Below are positions 44,050 through 53,397 of a stretch of 64,000 nucleotides of DNA, piece after piece. The stretch covers positions 124,001 to 188,000 of the forward strand of contig NZ_JAAAMU010000009.1 in NCBI RefSeq assembly GCF_009909195.1. Direction: 5' to 3'. Position numbers and translations under genes: made by a program. The notes beneath the pieces were generated by a model. The model was given only the letters and a program-made list of their open reading frames with translations. It made no database searches and had not been told where the DNA came from. The DNA comes from Paenibacillus sacheonensis. GTDB lineage: Bacteria; Bacillota; Bacilli; Paenibacillales; Paenibacillaceae. Position 1 is the stretch's first letter. The number at the start of each line of letters is the position of its first letter.

Positions 44050-47000
44050 ATGCCTTTCGTAAACCGTTTCTTTCTCAATGAGAATGGCGGTGCGACTTTT
44101 ACGGGCAACACCCTCGGACTTAGCCGATCCGAAGCCGTTGGCGTCCCGGGTACGGTGGATAGCATCGGGGGCTTCGTGACGACGAACACCGCCCTCACCT
44201 TCGGCGCCTATCCGGCAGGAACGACCGGTAGCTACCTGCTTAACAGCTCTTCAGCCGTACTTGTGCTCCCCCCCGGCGCGACCGTCATCTATGCGGAGCT
44301 CATCTGGGGCGGCACGTACATCAACAACGGCGTCGATCTGAGCGCGTTCATCAACGATGCGGTGGGATTCACGACCTCTATGGGCACCTTTAGCATCTCG
44401 CCGGTCCCGGCAACCGCGCAGGAGGTGACGCTCAGCGCGGGGACCCGGGCCTATGTCCGATCGGCCGAAGTGACCTCCATCGTCGCAGCATCCGGCGCAG
44501 GCACCTATACGACGAGCAGCGTCGTCGGCACGATCGTCATCCCCGACCCGACGTCCAATCATGCAGGCTGGACGCTCGCCGTCTTCTACAGCGATCCGGC
44601 GGCACCGCTCCGGAATCTGTCGCTGCGGGTAGGCGCCACGGTCATCCAAGCAACCTCCGGGCCCGTCGATACCGTTCTTACGGGCTTCGCGACGCCGTTC
44701 GCCGGCGCCCTCAACGGAAGGACGCAGATCAGCGCGCAAGAGGGAGACGCCAATAAGAACGGCGACCGGTATCTATTCGGTCCGACGGTGGCGAGCTTGA
44801 CCGCGCTCTCCGGACCGAATAATTTCGTCAACAACTTCTTCGCTTCCCAGATCAACAACGATGCCGGCCTACTGGATACGACAGGCACGTTCGGCACCCG
44901 CAATCAGATTAATGGTGCGCCCGGCTCCAATATTGTCGGCGGCCGGCAAGGCTGGGACATTACGAATGTCACGATTTCCCCCACGCTGCTGAATTCCCAG
45001 ACGAGTGCCGTCTTTAGGCTGACGACGAACGGAGACGGATACCTCGTCGACGGGATCGGCATTCAGATCGATATTCTGGAGCCGCTTGTCCAGGTGGAGA
45101 AGTCCGCCAATAAGACCGCTACCGTCCTCGGGGATGTCGTGACCTACACGGCCGTGATCCGGAATACTGGACTGGTCAGCGCGACTGCCGTCCAGTTCTT
45201 TGACACCGATATCGACGGCGCGGATTTCGTACCGGGCAGTTTTAGAATCAATGGCGTGCAGCAGCCTGGAGCAGACCCCGTCTTAGGCGTGCCGATTGGA
45301 ACTATTCTGGCAGGCATGAGCGTCACCGTCACGTTCGACGAGGTCGTCGTCTCGCTTCCCATGCCGCCGATTCTGCGCAACCAGGCCACAGCCGCCTATA
45401 GCTTCGTTCCGACGCCGGAGGCACCGCCTATCTCTACCGTCGTTCCGTCCAACATCGTCGATATTCCGGAATTCTTACCGCTGCTGGCAGTCCGTAAGGA
45501 AGCCAACCTGGCGAATGCCCTCGTCGGGGATACCATCACGTACACGCTTACGATCACGAACGTCGGCAATATCCAAGCGACGGGCCTCGTTACCGACCCG
45601 CTTCCGCCAGGCACGCTCTTCGTGCTGGGCACCGTGTTCGTCAACGGCGTCAACCGGCCGAGCGACAATCCGAATCTCGGCATCGATATCGGCGTCCTGG
45701 ATCTCGTGCAGACGACGGCCATCACCTATCAGCTGCTCGTTACGGCCGTACCTCCGGAGGGCGTCGTACGCAATCGCTTCGGGACGGCATTCGAGGTTAT
45801 ACTCCCCGATGGACGCACCATTCCCGGCTTCATCCCATCCAACGAAGTCGTCATCCCGGTCTCTTCGCCCCTGCTCACGCCGGTCAAATCCGCGAATCTG
45901 CCGAGCGCTGTCGTCGGGGACGTCGTCCAATACACGGTCAATGTAACGAACAACAACGCCTCCGCGCTGACGGCGGTCAGCTTGACGGACAACGTACCGA
46001 ACGGTTCCACCTTCGTCACGGGCAGCGTCACCGTCGGCGGCATTCCCGTTCCAGGCGCGAGCCCCTTGACGGGCATTCCGATCGGTACGCTCGCGCCTGG
46101 CGCAACCGTGCTCGTCACGTTCCAGATCGTCGTCGCATTCCTGCCGGATCCGGCCGTGCTGACGGACCAAGCGACGGTGTCGTTCACCTCCGGTTCGGCG
46201 ACGCAGTCTTCGAATTCCAATCCGGTTACGATTCCCGTCGTGGCGCCGGGCCTTACGCTCGTGAAGCGCGCCGGGGTCGCAATCGCGAATGTCGGAGACG
46301 TCGTCAATTATTCGGTATCCGCCCTCAATACGGGCAATATCGACCTTAGCGCCGTCATCTTCGACCCGCTGTACGCGCTCGGTTCTTTCGTTCCGAACTC
46401 GGTCCGAACCGACGGCGCGCTGTCTCCGGGAACAAGTCCGCTGACCGGCATTCCCGTAGGCCCGATCCCGCCGGGCGGGACCGTCGTCGTATCCTATGAC
46501 GTGCTGATTACCGCTCCGTCGCCGACTCAATTCTACATCAATCAAGCCAATGCCACCTTCGCGTATACGCCGCCGGGACGGCCGCCATTGTCCGGCAGCA
46601 CGACGTCCAACATCGTCGAGGTGCGTAATCCGCAGTTTACGCTGCTCGCCGAGAAGAGCGTATCGAGCAATTCCGTCTTGATCGGCGACACCATCACCTA
46701 TACCGTCGTCGTGACCAATATCGGAATCGCGGATTCGCTGAACACGATCGTCTCCGATACCGCAACCGAGGGCGGAGAATTCGTTCCGGGCAGCGTGCGG
46801 GTGAACGGCGCCCCCGTCGCCGGCAGTATCAGGTCAGGCGTGAATATCGGCACCGTCCCGGCCGGAGGGTCGGCAATCGTGACGTTCGACGTGCTGATCG
46901 TATCGGATCCGCCGCCGGATGGCATCATCGACGACTTCGCGACCGTTACGTACACCAGCGGAGGCATCGGACAGTCATCCATATCCAATACGGTTACCGT

Positions 47001-47805
47001 GATCGTGTCGCAGCCGGTAGTCGTTGCGGTGAAAGCCTCGCTTGATCCTTTCGCATTCGTCGGCGACAACGTGCAATATACGACGACCGTCACCAACACC
47101 GGCAATTTCAATGCCCTGGCCACCTGGTTCGACATTCTTCCGGAGGGAACCTCCTTCGTCGAGAACAGCGTAACGCTGAACGGCTTCCCCGTGCCTGGGG
47201 CGAATCGATTTACGGGCACCTTCCTCGGCACGCTGCTGCCGGACATCGAGAACCTCATTACGTTCCAACTGAAGGTCGAGTTCTATCCCCCTTCGGGGGT
47301 ATTGGTGAACCAAGGCAATATGGTGCTGGAATTCATCCTCCCCGACGGCCGCGCCTTCACCGAACGGGTATTCACGAATGTCGTCACGGTTCCCGTGCTC
47401 GCGCCGCCGACGATCGTCAAGTCGGCCAACGTGACCGAAGCGCTCGTCGGCAGCAAGGTCGTCTTCACCGTCGCCGTATCGAATCCGGGGTCGACGCCTT
47501 TCGACAGGGCCACGCTGCACGATATCCTGCCGGAAGGACTTGAATTCGTGCCGGGGAGCGTAACGGTCGGCGGCAGCCCCGTGCCCACGGCCAATCCGGC
47601 GATAGGCATCCCGGCCGGATTCATTGCGCCGAAGACTTCCGTCTCGGTCAAGTTCGAAGCGACTGCCGTCCGCGAGCCTCACAATCTGCTTGCGGTCAAC
47701 ACGGCGAGTCTTACGTTCGAATACGTCGCCCCGAACGGACAGCGCGTGCCTGGCGTCGTGCAGTCCAATCCGGTTACGATCCTGATTAACGAAGAAGAGG
47801 AATAA
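44050..47805 (+). CDS. Giant DUF11-repeat surface-type protein without signal peptide
   Basis: 1251 residues. AAGGAGG lies nine bases before the ATG. An N-terminal domain (1-~345, beginning MPFVNRFFLNENGGATFTGN and containing VIYAELIWGGTY) is shared with spore/surface-type proteins of the B. cereus group that also lack signal peptides. Seven DUF11 repeats of ~125 residues follow, each opening with KSAN/VGDxVxYTxxVTN and centred on FVPGSVxVNGxPVPGxxP. The last ends in EEEE. Almost no Cys, and rich in Thr/Val/Ser. No sortase motif or S-layer-homology domain is seen, so the route to the surface is unclear. I infer a structural or spore-coat-like protein. Confidence 0.85.
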   Translation: MPFVNRFFLNENGGATFTGNTLGLSRSEAVGVPGTVDSIGGFVTTNTALTFGAYPAGTTGSYLLNSSSAVLVLPPGATVIYAELIWGGTYINNGVDLSAFINDAVGFTTSMGTFSISPVPATAQEVTLSAGTRAYVRSAEVTSIVAASGAGTYTTSSVVGTIVIPDPTSNHAGWTLAVFYSDPAAPLRNLSLRVGATVIQATSGPVDTVLTGFATPFAGALNGRTQISAQEGDANKNGDRYLFGPTVASLTALSGPNNFVNNFFASQINNDAGLLDTTGTFGTRNQINGAPGSNIVGGRQGWDITNVTISPTLLNSQTSAVFRLTTNGDGYLVDGIGIQIDILEPLVQVEKSANKTATVLGDVVTYTAVIRNTGLVSATAVQFFDTDIDGADFVPGSFRINGVQQPGADPVLGVPIGTILAGMSVTVTFDEVVVSLPMPPILRNQATAAYSFVPTPEAPPISTVVPSNIVDIPEFLPLLAVRKEANLANALVGDTITYTLTITNVGNIQATGLVTDPLPPGTLFVLGTVFVNGVNRPSDNPNLGIDIGVLDLVQTTAITYQLLVTAVPPEGVVRNRFGTAFEVILPDGRTIPGFIPSNEVVIPVSSPLLTPVKSANLPSAVVGDVVQYTVNVTNNNASALTAVSLTDNVPNGSTFVTGSVTVGGIPVPGASPLTGIPIGTLAPGATVLVTFQIVVAFLPDPAVLTDQATVSFTSGSATQSSNSNPVTIPVVAPGLTLVKRAGVAIANVGDVVNYSVSALNTGNIDLSAVIFDPLYALGSFVPNSVRTDGALSPGTSPLTGIPVGPIPPGGTVVVSYDVLITAPSPTQFYINQANATFAYTPPGRPPLSGSTTSNIVEVRNPQFTLLAEKSVSSNSVLIGDTITYTVVVTNIGIADSLNTIVSDTATEGGEFVPGSVRVNGAPVAGSIRSGVNIGTVPAGGSAIVTFDVLIVSDPPPDGIIDDFATVTYTSGGIGQSSISNTVTVIVSQPVVVAVKASLDPFAFVGDNVQYTTTVTNTGNFNALATWFDILPEGTSFVENSVTLNGFPVPGANRFTGTFLGTLLPDIENLITFQLKVEFYPPSGVLVNQGNMVLEFILPDGRAFTERVFTNVVTVPVLAPPTIVKSANVTEALVGSKVVFTVAVSNPGSTPFDRATLHDILPEGLEFVPGSVTVGGSPVPTANPAIGIPAGFIAPKTSVSVKFEATAVREPHNLLAVNTASLTFEYVAPNGQRVPGVVQSNPVTILINEEEE

Positions 47806-47883
47806 GCGTCCGCCGATGCTCCGCACACGAGCGGACGTTCCTGCCAAAGAGCGTTCTTCACAGGATGAAATCAGCTGTCCACT

Positions 47884-47983
47884 TGTGTACAAATTCACCT
47901 GTGGATATGTGCACAAAAATTGCTGTATTGACGATTTCCCTTGATTCTACGCTTGTTGGCACTGTGCATAACTTTGTTGATAA
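47884..47983 (+). other. Cluster of DnaA-box-like 9-mers
   Basis: Within 100 bp, five 9-mers in one orientation resemble TGTGNATAA: TGTGTACAA (47884), TGTGGATAT (47900), TGTGCACAA (47908), TGTGCATAA (47963, exact) and TGTTGATAA (47975). The gap 47806-48153 holds no gene. Could be a DnaA-binding cluster of the type found outside oriC in Bacilli. Confidence 0.45.
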
Positions 47984-48066
47984 GTGGGTGAAACCGCGCG
48001 TATCGCCCTTGTTCTATTCACAGCGCCGCGTGTATGAGGACAAGAAAATCGATTCGAACGGCAAGC

Positions 48067-48102
48067 AGCCCCGGCTCATTATAAGCCGGGGCTGTGTCTT
48101 TC
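48067..48102 (+). terminator. Terminator-like hairpin downstream of the DUF11 gene
   Basis: AGCCCCGGCT (48067-48076) with AGCCGGGGCT (48084-48093), then GTGTCTTTCT. The arms are perfect, and the T run is better on the plus strand. Confidence 0.55.
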
Positions 48103-48153
48103 TATAGGCAGCGCAGCAAGTATAAGCTGCGCCTAATACTGTTCGGCGTTCGC

Positions 48154-49332
48154 TTAGTAAGCGAGCGAGAACAGGCCGTTGATGTGCGACAGGTAGCGCG
48201 CGTTGCTGGCTTTCTTCATCAAGGAAGCAGGCGTGCCTTTCAGCTCGATGCCGGTTTCGCCGATTGCGCCGATGCCGTCTTTGCGGCCAAGGCTTGCCAG
48301 CGTGCCGGAGAATACCGGGTTGAACGTGCCCATTGCAGCGCCCTTATACGATGCTGCGATGTTCGCGCCCGCAAGCTCGCCCATTTGCCATGCCAGTTGG
48401 GCAGTCGGCGGGTACGGACGGCCTTCCGGAGCGAATACGACCGCGCAGTCGCCAGCCAGGAACACTTCGGGATGCGAAGTGGATTGCAGGAACTCGTTGA
48501 CCGTTGCACGGCCGCGGTTCACTTCTACGCCGCTGTTGCCGACCAGCGTGCTGCCTTGAACGCCGCCTGTCCATACGAGCGTATTCGTCTCGATCGTTCT
48601 GCCGTCCTTCAGCGTAACGACGTTGCCGTTCACTTCCGTGATCGCAAGACCTGTCAGGAATTCCACGCCGCGTGCTTCCAAGCTCGCGACCGCGCGCTGG
48701 ATCAGCTCGGGCGAGAAGATCGGCAGGATCGTAGGCATAGCCTCGACCAGCGAGATCGATACGTCCGCGAAGTTAACGCCGTATTCGCGGCAGATAGCCG
48801 GAAGCTCGTCGGCAAGCTCGCCGACCAGCTCGACGCCGGTCAAGCCGCCGCCGCCGATAACGAACGTGGCGTCCGCTTTGTTTTTGCTTGCCGCATAAGC
48901 CTTGATGCGGTCCTTCACATGGTTAAATACGCGGTTAGCGTCAACGACGGATTTCAGCGTCAGGCTGTTTTCTTGCAAGCCCGGGATGCCGAAGTAGTTC
49001 GTTTCGCTGCCCAGCGCAAGCACCAGGTTATCGTAACGGTACGAGGAACCGTCGTTCAATGCGACCTTCTTGCCCGCAACGTCGATCGTTTGCACTTCGC
49101 CGACGACGATGTTGATGGATTTGCCTTTCAGCAGCTTCTCGAGCGGCAAAGCAACGGCTTTCTCGGCTACGTTGCCAGCGGCAAGACGGTGAAGCTCAGT
49201 AATGATTTGGTGTGAGCCGACGCGGTTAATGATCGTGATACCCGCTTCTTCGGTCGTCAGATGCTGGCGTGCGGACAGCGCGCTCAGCAAACCGCCGTAG
49301 CCGCCGCCTAGAATCAGTATTTCTTTTCTCAT
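48154..49332 (-). CDS. ndh: Type II NADH dehydrogenase (NDH-2)
   Basis: 392 residues. FAD-binding LILGGGYGGLLSA (6-18), NADH-binding TFVIGGGGLTGVELVGELADE (~155-175) and the second FAD contact EVFLAGDCAVV, with PPTAQLAWQMG near the quinone site, identify a two-dinucleotide-binding flavoprotein of the NDH-2 class. It oxidises NADH and reduces menaquinone at the membrane surface without proton pumping. GGAGG lies ten bases before the ATG. Second gene of an operon with DUF1641, 57 bp after it. Confidence 0.92.
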   Translation of the reverse strand: MRKEILILGGGYGGLLSALSARQHLTTEEAGITIINRVGSHQIITELHRLAAGNVAEKAVALPLEKLLKGKSINIVVGEVQTIDVAGKKVALNDGSSYRYDNLVLALGSETNYFGIPGLQENSLTLKSVVDANRVFNHVKDRIKAYAASKNKADATFVIGGGGLTGVELVGELADELPAICREYGVNFADVSISLVEAMPTILPIFSPELIQRAVASLEARGVEFLTGLAITEVNGNVVTLKDGRTIETNTLVWTGGVQGSTLVGNSGVEVNRGRATVNEFLQSTSHPEVFLAGDCAVVFAPEGRPYPPTAQLAWQMGELAGANIAASYKGAAMGTFNPVFSGTLASLGRKDGIGAIGETGIELKGTPASLMKKASNARYLSHINGLFSLAY

Positions 49333-49389
49333 GGGATCTCATCCTCCGTGCTTCGCTTAGTATGATTCGTCGATATCCGTTCGGAACAA

Positions 49390-49821
49390 TCAGCCTTTTT
49401 TTCTTTCGCCCAAAATATCGAGGTACGCTTGGCCAAAACGAAGCATCTTCTGCAGCTCCGGATCTTTCATCAGCTTAATCATGCCGAACAGGCCGATTAC
49501 GTTCTCGCTGTTCTCCGCGCGGTCGCTTGCTTCGATCGCGGCGGATGCGTAGCCTTTTACTTTCTCCGTCAGCGGTTTGACGACTTCTTGAATGCCGCCT
49601 ACCGTGTCTTGGATCAGAACGCGGTCGGAAGCGACTTTTTGCGCCAGTTCGTACGTTTTCGTCATCAAGTTCATCATTTCGGACAGTTTCGGCAGTTGGT
49701 CCACCAGCTGCGTCAACGCTTCTTGCACTTCCGGCTTCAGCAGTTGATCAAGCACGTCCGATTTCGCAAGAGCCGATGCGGAATCCTGCTGCTCCAGGTT
49801 CGTTACCATTGTTTCACTCAT
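49390..49821 (-). CDS. DUF1641-family protein
   Basis: 143 residues from the ATG at 49821 (AAGGAGG seven bases upstream). Helical, with the family end GLFGMIKLMKDPELQKMLRFGQAYLDILG. DUF1641 proteins occur next to redox enzymes (formate dehydrogenase, NDH-2). Here the gene precedes ndh in one operon, so a role as partner or adaptor of NDH-2 is a reasonable inference. Function not established. Confidence 0.88.
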   Translation of the reverse strand: MSETMVTNLEQQDSASALAKSDVLDQLLKPEVQEALTQLVDQLPKLSEMMNLMTKTYELAQKVASDRVLIQDTVGGIQEVVKPLTEKVKGYASAAIEASDRAENSENVIGLFGMIKLMKDPELQKMLRFGQAYLDILGERKKG

Positions 49822-50061
49822 TGTATTGCCTCCTTCAGATGTAGTCACTCAGCTGCGATCATCTTGCAAAATGAACCCCCTTGCCGCCGATGGTCGGCAG
49901 GGGAGGCTTAATCCCATTAAACGAGCAACGCGGTAAAGCATTCCATCGCAAAAAAGGGAGAAATGTGAAATAAATCACAAGACGCTTCGAAGATGAAAGC
50001 AGCCTTTCTTCTTCCTCTACTGTATCGCTTTTTGGCCGCCTCGACTATAGGTTATTTATAA

Positions 50062-50092
50062 AATTATTTTTATTGTCACAATAAAAATAATT
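50062..50092. promoter_or_regulatory. 31-bp AT-rich perfect palindrome upstream of the DUF1641-ndh operon
   Basis: Arms AATTATTTTTATTGT (50062-50076) and its exact complement (50078-50092) around a single C. On the minus strand TTGTGA in the centre could serve as a -35, with TATAAA 15 bp further on. In a GC-rich genome this looks like an operator, 240 bp upstream of the DUF1641 start. The rest of 49822-50195 shows no gene. Confidence 0.55.
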
Positions 50093-50197
50093 AATCATGC
50101 AAAGAAAAATTGCCCAGCGCAGCAGCCATGCAGGTTAGCGGCTCTAAGCAAAATGAAAACGCCCCCAATCGAAGCGTATTCTTCCTCTTCTTCAATT

Positions 50198-50223
50198 AAT
50201 AAAAGAGACGGCATTTCGCCGCC
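50198..50223 (-). terminator. Terminator of the first MATE gene
   Basis: GACGGC (50207-50212) with GCCGCC (50218-50223; one G-U), then TCTCTTTTATT on the minus strand. Confidence 0.65.
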
Positions 50224-50239
50224 TCGCTGACCTCTTCGT

Positions 50240-51697
50240 TTAAATCAATCGATGCTGGTACCACTTCTTCCCGCGGAAGCGCCACAGGAAGATCGACCCG
50301 CGCACGCCCCATTCGATGTTCATGGCCAGCCACACGCCGACGATGCCGCCGTCCAGCACGATGCCGAGCGTATAGCCGAGCACGATCCGGAACAGCCACA
50401 TGGACAGCAGCGATACGATCGACGTGAACTTCGAATCGCCAGCGGCCCGAAGCGCCGACGGCATAATGAAGCTGGCCGACCAAAGCGGGACTTGGGCAAT
50501 CGCATTGATGAGCACGATCACGAAAATATCGTGCACGATCTCGTCCGGCGGATGGAACAGGCTGACGAGCGGATGGAACAGCGGCAATATAATGAGTGCC
50601 GTAATCAATAAGAATAAGGACGATATCCATAGAAAGAACCGCGTATACTTCCGTGCTTCCTCGACGCTCTGCCGTCCCATGCACTGCCCGATGACCGTAA
50701 TCGCCGTAAGCGACAGCGCGGCGGACGGTATTTGGAGCAGCCCGGCGAAGGAGCCGCCGATGGCGTTAACCGCGATCGCGTTCGTCCCCATGTGGACGAT
50801 GAAGATTTGCGTCACGATCTTGCCTCCGTTGAAGAACATCTGCTCGGCCGCGAACGGTAGCCCGACATACAGGATTTTCTTCAGCATGGCGAAATTGACG
50901 GAGACGATATCCTTGATTCGCAGGTGCAGGTTCGCATCCATCTTGACGAGATAGTACAGCGCGAACGCCGCTGCCCCGTACCGTGCCACGTTTATCGCAA
51001 TGCTCATGCCGAGCACGCCCATGTCCAGCACGTTGATGAACAGGATGTTCAGCAGCACGTACGAGAGGTTCATGATCAGGGAAAGGACGAGCGATACCCG
51101 CGAACGCCCGATGCCCCGCAGCGCGCCGCACACCGCCTCCACCATCGCGATGCCGGCAAAGGACGAGCAGCTGCCGATGAAATACGTCTTCGCATTGGCG
51201 AATACATCCGGCGCGGCCGACCCGAACAGCAGCTGGAGCGCCGGACCGTGGGCCGCGATCATCACGAGGCTGATGCCGAGCGCGAACAGCGACACGGACG
51301 CGACGGAGCTGGCGGCCGCCTTGGACACCATCAGGCCGTTCCCGCTCCCTTTGTATTGCGCGACGATGACCGTACCGCCCGTCGATACGGCTACGAACAC
51401 GCTGATCAGAAAAATATTAAGCGAGTCGACCATGTTGACCGCGCTAATCGCCGATACGCCCGCCGAGCTGATCATGGCCGTGTTCACCAGACTGAGGCAG
51501 ACGATGAACGCCTGATCGATCAGTATAGGCAGAAACAGCGCAAGCAGCCGGCGGTAATCGTCGGCCGATACGCCGGCTTGTATCTTCGCAAGGAGGGTCT
51601 GCTTCCGGATTCGATAGGCCGGTTGAACCACGTCATCACATTCTTTTTGTCGGATTTGATGTAGCTTCCGCCTTCTTGGCGGCACTCGTTCGATCAA
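50240..51697 (-). CDS. MATE-family efflux transporter
   Basis: Up to 485 residues with twelve hydrophobic segments. MATE landmarks include ALFLPILIDQAFIVCLSLVNTAMIS (helix 1), GALRGIGRSRVSLVLS and the second-half equivalent PSALRAAGDSKFTSIVS. It exports drugs or metabolites by cation antiport. The start is uncertain: the furthest candidate is a TTG at 51697 without a good ribosome binding site, and a GTG at 51631 would give a more typical N-terminus. A TATAAT lies at 51745-51750. Confidence 0.85.
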   Translation of the reverse strand: MIERVPPRRRKLHQIRQKECDDVVQPAYRIRKQTLLAKIQAGVSADDYRRLLALFLPILIDQAFIVCLSLVNTAMISSAGVSAISAVNMVDSLNIFLISVFVAVSTGGTVIVAQYKGSGNGLMVSKAAASSVASVSLFALGISLVMIAAHGPALQLLFGSAAPDVFANAKTYFIGSCSSFAGIAMVEAVCGALRGIGRSRVSLVLSLIMNLSYVLLNILFINVLDMGVLGMSIAINVARYGAAAFALYYLVKMDANLHLRIKDIVSVNFAMLKKILYVGLPFAAEQMFFNGGKIVTQIFIVHMGTNAIAVNAIGGSFAGLLQIPSAALSLTAITVIGQCMGRQSVEEARKYTRFFLWISSLFLLITALIILPLFHPLVSLFHPPDEIVHDIFVIVLINAIAQVPLWSASFIMPSALRAAGDSKFTSIVSLLSMWLFRIVLGYTLGIVLDGGIVGVWLAMNIEWGVRGSIFLWRFRGKKWYQHRLI

Positions 51698-51744
51698 GCG
51701 TACAGTGGCATTCGCTCATGAAGGCAACAGTAATTGCAGATCCT

Positions 51745-51750
51745 ATTATA
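51745..51750 (-). promoter_or_regulatory. Candidate -10 box of the MATE gene
   Basis: TATAAT on the minus strand about 48 bp upstream of the TTG start; no clear -35. The gap 51698-52014 shows no other feature except the AGGAGG site of the next gene. Confidence 0.35.
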
Positions 51751-52014
51751 GCAAAGATCGACAGAATCGGGGCGACCGTTTGCTGGCAATGTCTCTGCTG
51801 CGGGCCCCCGCCGAGCTCGAGCGATGCGGTAGACAAGTCGGAGAGACGCGCTGCTCCATAATAAATTCATCTTTATTCAGGCCCTCCGCCGCCTTGAAAC
51901 GGGACGAGTAGTATGTCACAATCTGAAGGGGATACATAGCGTATTCATGCTTGATTACACGAATCGGCCACAGGTCAAAACCATCTTTCCGAATGAACAG
52001 GAGGCATTGTTATC

Positions 52015-52932
52015 ATGAGAACGATGAAGCTCGGAACCAGCAACTTGGAGGTACCCGTAGTCGCGGTCGGCTGCATGCGCATTAATTCGCTGGACAAAGC
52101 CGGCGCGGAGCGTTTCGTCCAAACCGCGCTTGAGGAAGGCGCGAACTTCTTTGATCATGCCGATATTTACGGCGGCGGAAAATGCGAGGAAATCTTCGCG
52201 GACGCCATCCATATGAGCGACTCCGTGCGCGAAAACATCATTTTGCAATCCAAATGCGGCATTCGCCAAGGACAGTTCGACTTCTCCAAGGAGCATATCC
52301 TGGAATCCGTCGACAAGATCCTGCAGCGTCTGAGAACCGACTACCTCGACATCCTGCTGCTGCACCGTCCGGATGCATTGGTGGAGCCGGAGGAAGTCGC
52401 GGAAGCATTCGATAAGCTGGAGAGCTCGGGCAAAGTTCGCCACTTCGGCGTGTCCAACCAGAACCCGAACCAAATCGCGCTGCTCAAGAAATTCGTGAAG
52501 CAGCCGATCGTCGCGAACCAGCTGCAGCTCAGCATCACGAACGCCAACATGATCTCGAACGGCGTCAACGTGAACATGGAGAACGATTCCGCCATTAACC
52601 GCGACGGCAGCATTCTGGATTACTGCAGACTGCACGACATCACGATCCAGCCGTGGTCGCCGTTCCAATTCGGATTCTTCGAGGGCGTCTTCCTGGACAA
52701 CCCGAAATTCCCGGAGCTGAACGCCGCAATCGACGAAGTGGCCAAGAAATACGACGTCAGCAATACGACCATCGCCATCGCTTGGCTGCTTCGCCACCCG
52801 GCGAAGATGCAGCCGGTCACCGGTACGATGAGCATCGAGCGGATCAAAGATTGCATCCGCGCGAGCGACATCCACCTGACGCGCGAAGAATGGTACGCGA
52901 TCTACCGCGCGGCGGGTAACATTCTGCCATAA
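52015..52932 (+). CDS. Aldo/keto reductase (YdhF-like)
   Basis: 305 residues. Catalytic tetrad positions: Asp and Tyr in FFDHADIYGGG, Lys in ILQSKCGI, and His in ILLLHRPDAL. NADPH-binding end VTGTMSIERIKDCIRA. Cytoplasmic reductase of carbonyl compounds; substrate unknown. CAGGAGG lies ten bases before the ATG. Ends in a strong bidirectional terminator. Confidence 0.94.
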   Translation: MRTMKLGTSNLEVPVVAVGCMRINSLDKAGAERFVQTALEEGANFFDHADIYGGGKCEEIFADAIHMSDSVRENIILQSKCGIRQGQFDFSKEHILESVDKILQRLRTDYLDILLLHRPDALVEPEEVAEAFDKLESSGKVRHFGVSNQNPNQIALLKKFVKQPIVANQLQLSITNANMISNGVNVNMENDSAINRDGSILDYCRLHDITIQPWSPFQFGFFEGVFLDNPKFPELNAAIDEVAKKYDVSNTTIAIAWLLRHPAKMQPVTGTMSIERIKDCIRASDIHLTREEWYAIYRAAGNILP

Positions 52933-52960
52933 GCTGCGGATCGCGCTTCGGACAGAATTG

Positions 52961-53012
52961 AAAAAAAGGCAGCCCTTCCGGTCATCTTCCATGACCGGCG
53001 GGCTGCCTTTTT
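52961..53012. terminator. Bidirectional terminator between the reductase and DUF1801 genes
   Basis: GGCAGCCC (52968-52975) with GGGCTGCC (53000-53007), an inner CCGGTCAT/ATGACCGG stem, A7 before and T5 after. Confidence 0.92.
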
Positions 53013-53033
53013 GGTTGTATCCCGCTCCTCCGC

Positions 53034-53375
53034 CTACAACGCCGAGGACGCTTGACCGACGAGCGCGGATAATTGCGCAGCGTCGAACGTTTGGCCTCTC
53101 TTCAGCTTGATCGTCTTGCGTTCGGAAGGACCGTCGAACAGGCCATCCGGCAGGGAGAGTCCCTCGGCGCCAAAGATCGTGAAGCTGACCGCGTCCTTCG
53201 ACGTGCTGATCACGGCCGCGTATTTGCCGTTCTTGAGGAAATGCGGCTTCTTGTACTGGAGGCGTTCCGTCACCTCCGGTACCGCTCCGTGCACGACTTC
53301 GCGCAATCCGGCGCAAAGCTCTTGCTGCCACGGCTCCTTCACGGCGTCGATAAAATCCGTCACTTCCTGGTTCAT
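53034..53375 (-). CDS. DUF1801-family protein
   Basis: 113 residues. The family shape is clear (VTDFIDAVKEPWQQELCAGLREVVHGAVPEVTERLQYKKPHFLKNGKYAAVIS, then a KRG-type end). Function unknown. It begins 22 bp after the PhnB-like gene, with AGAGGAG upstream, so it probably belongs to the same ECF-driven transcript. Confidence 0.85.
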   Translation of the reverse strand: MNQEVTDFIDAVKEPWQQELCAGLREVVHGAVPEVTERLQYKKPHFLKNGKYAAVISTSKDAVSFTIFGAEGLSLPDGLFDGPSERKTIKLKRGQTFDAAQLSALVGQASSAL

Positions 53376-53397
53376 CTCTATCGCTCCTCTTGGCTCG

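Noticed and set aside
47884-47983. Chromosomal origin
   Set aside because: No dnaA, dnaN or other origin genes in the window and no AT-rich unwinding element next to the boxes.
51746-51937. 63-codon minus-strand frame upstream of the MATE gene
   Set aside because: No ribosome binding site; second half is Ser/Arg-rich, as in random GC-rich frames.
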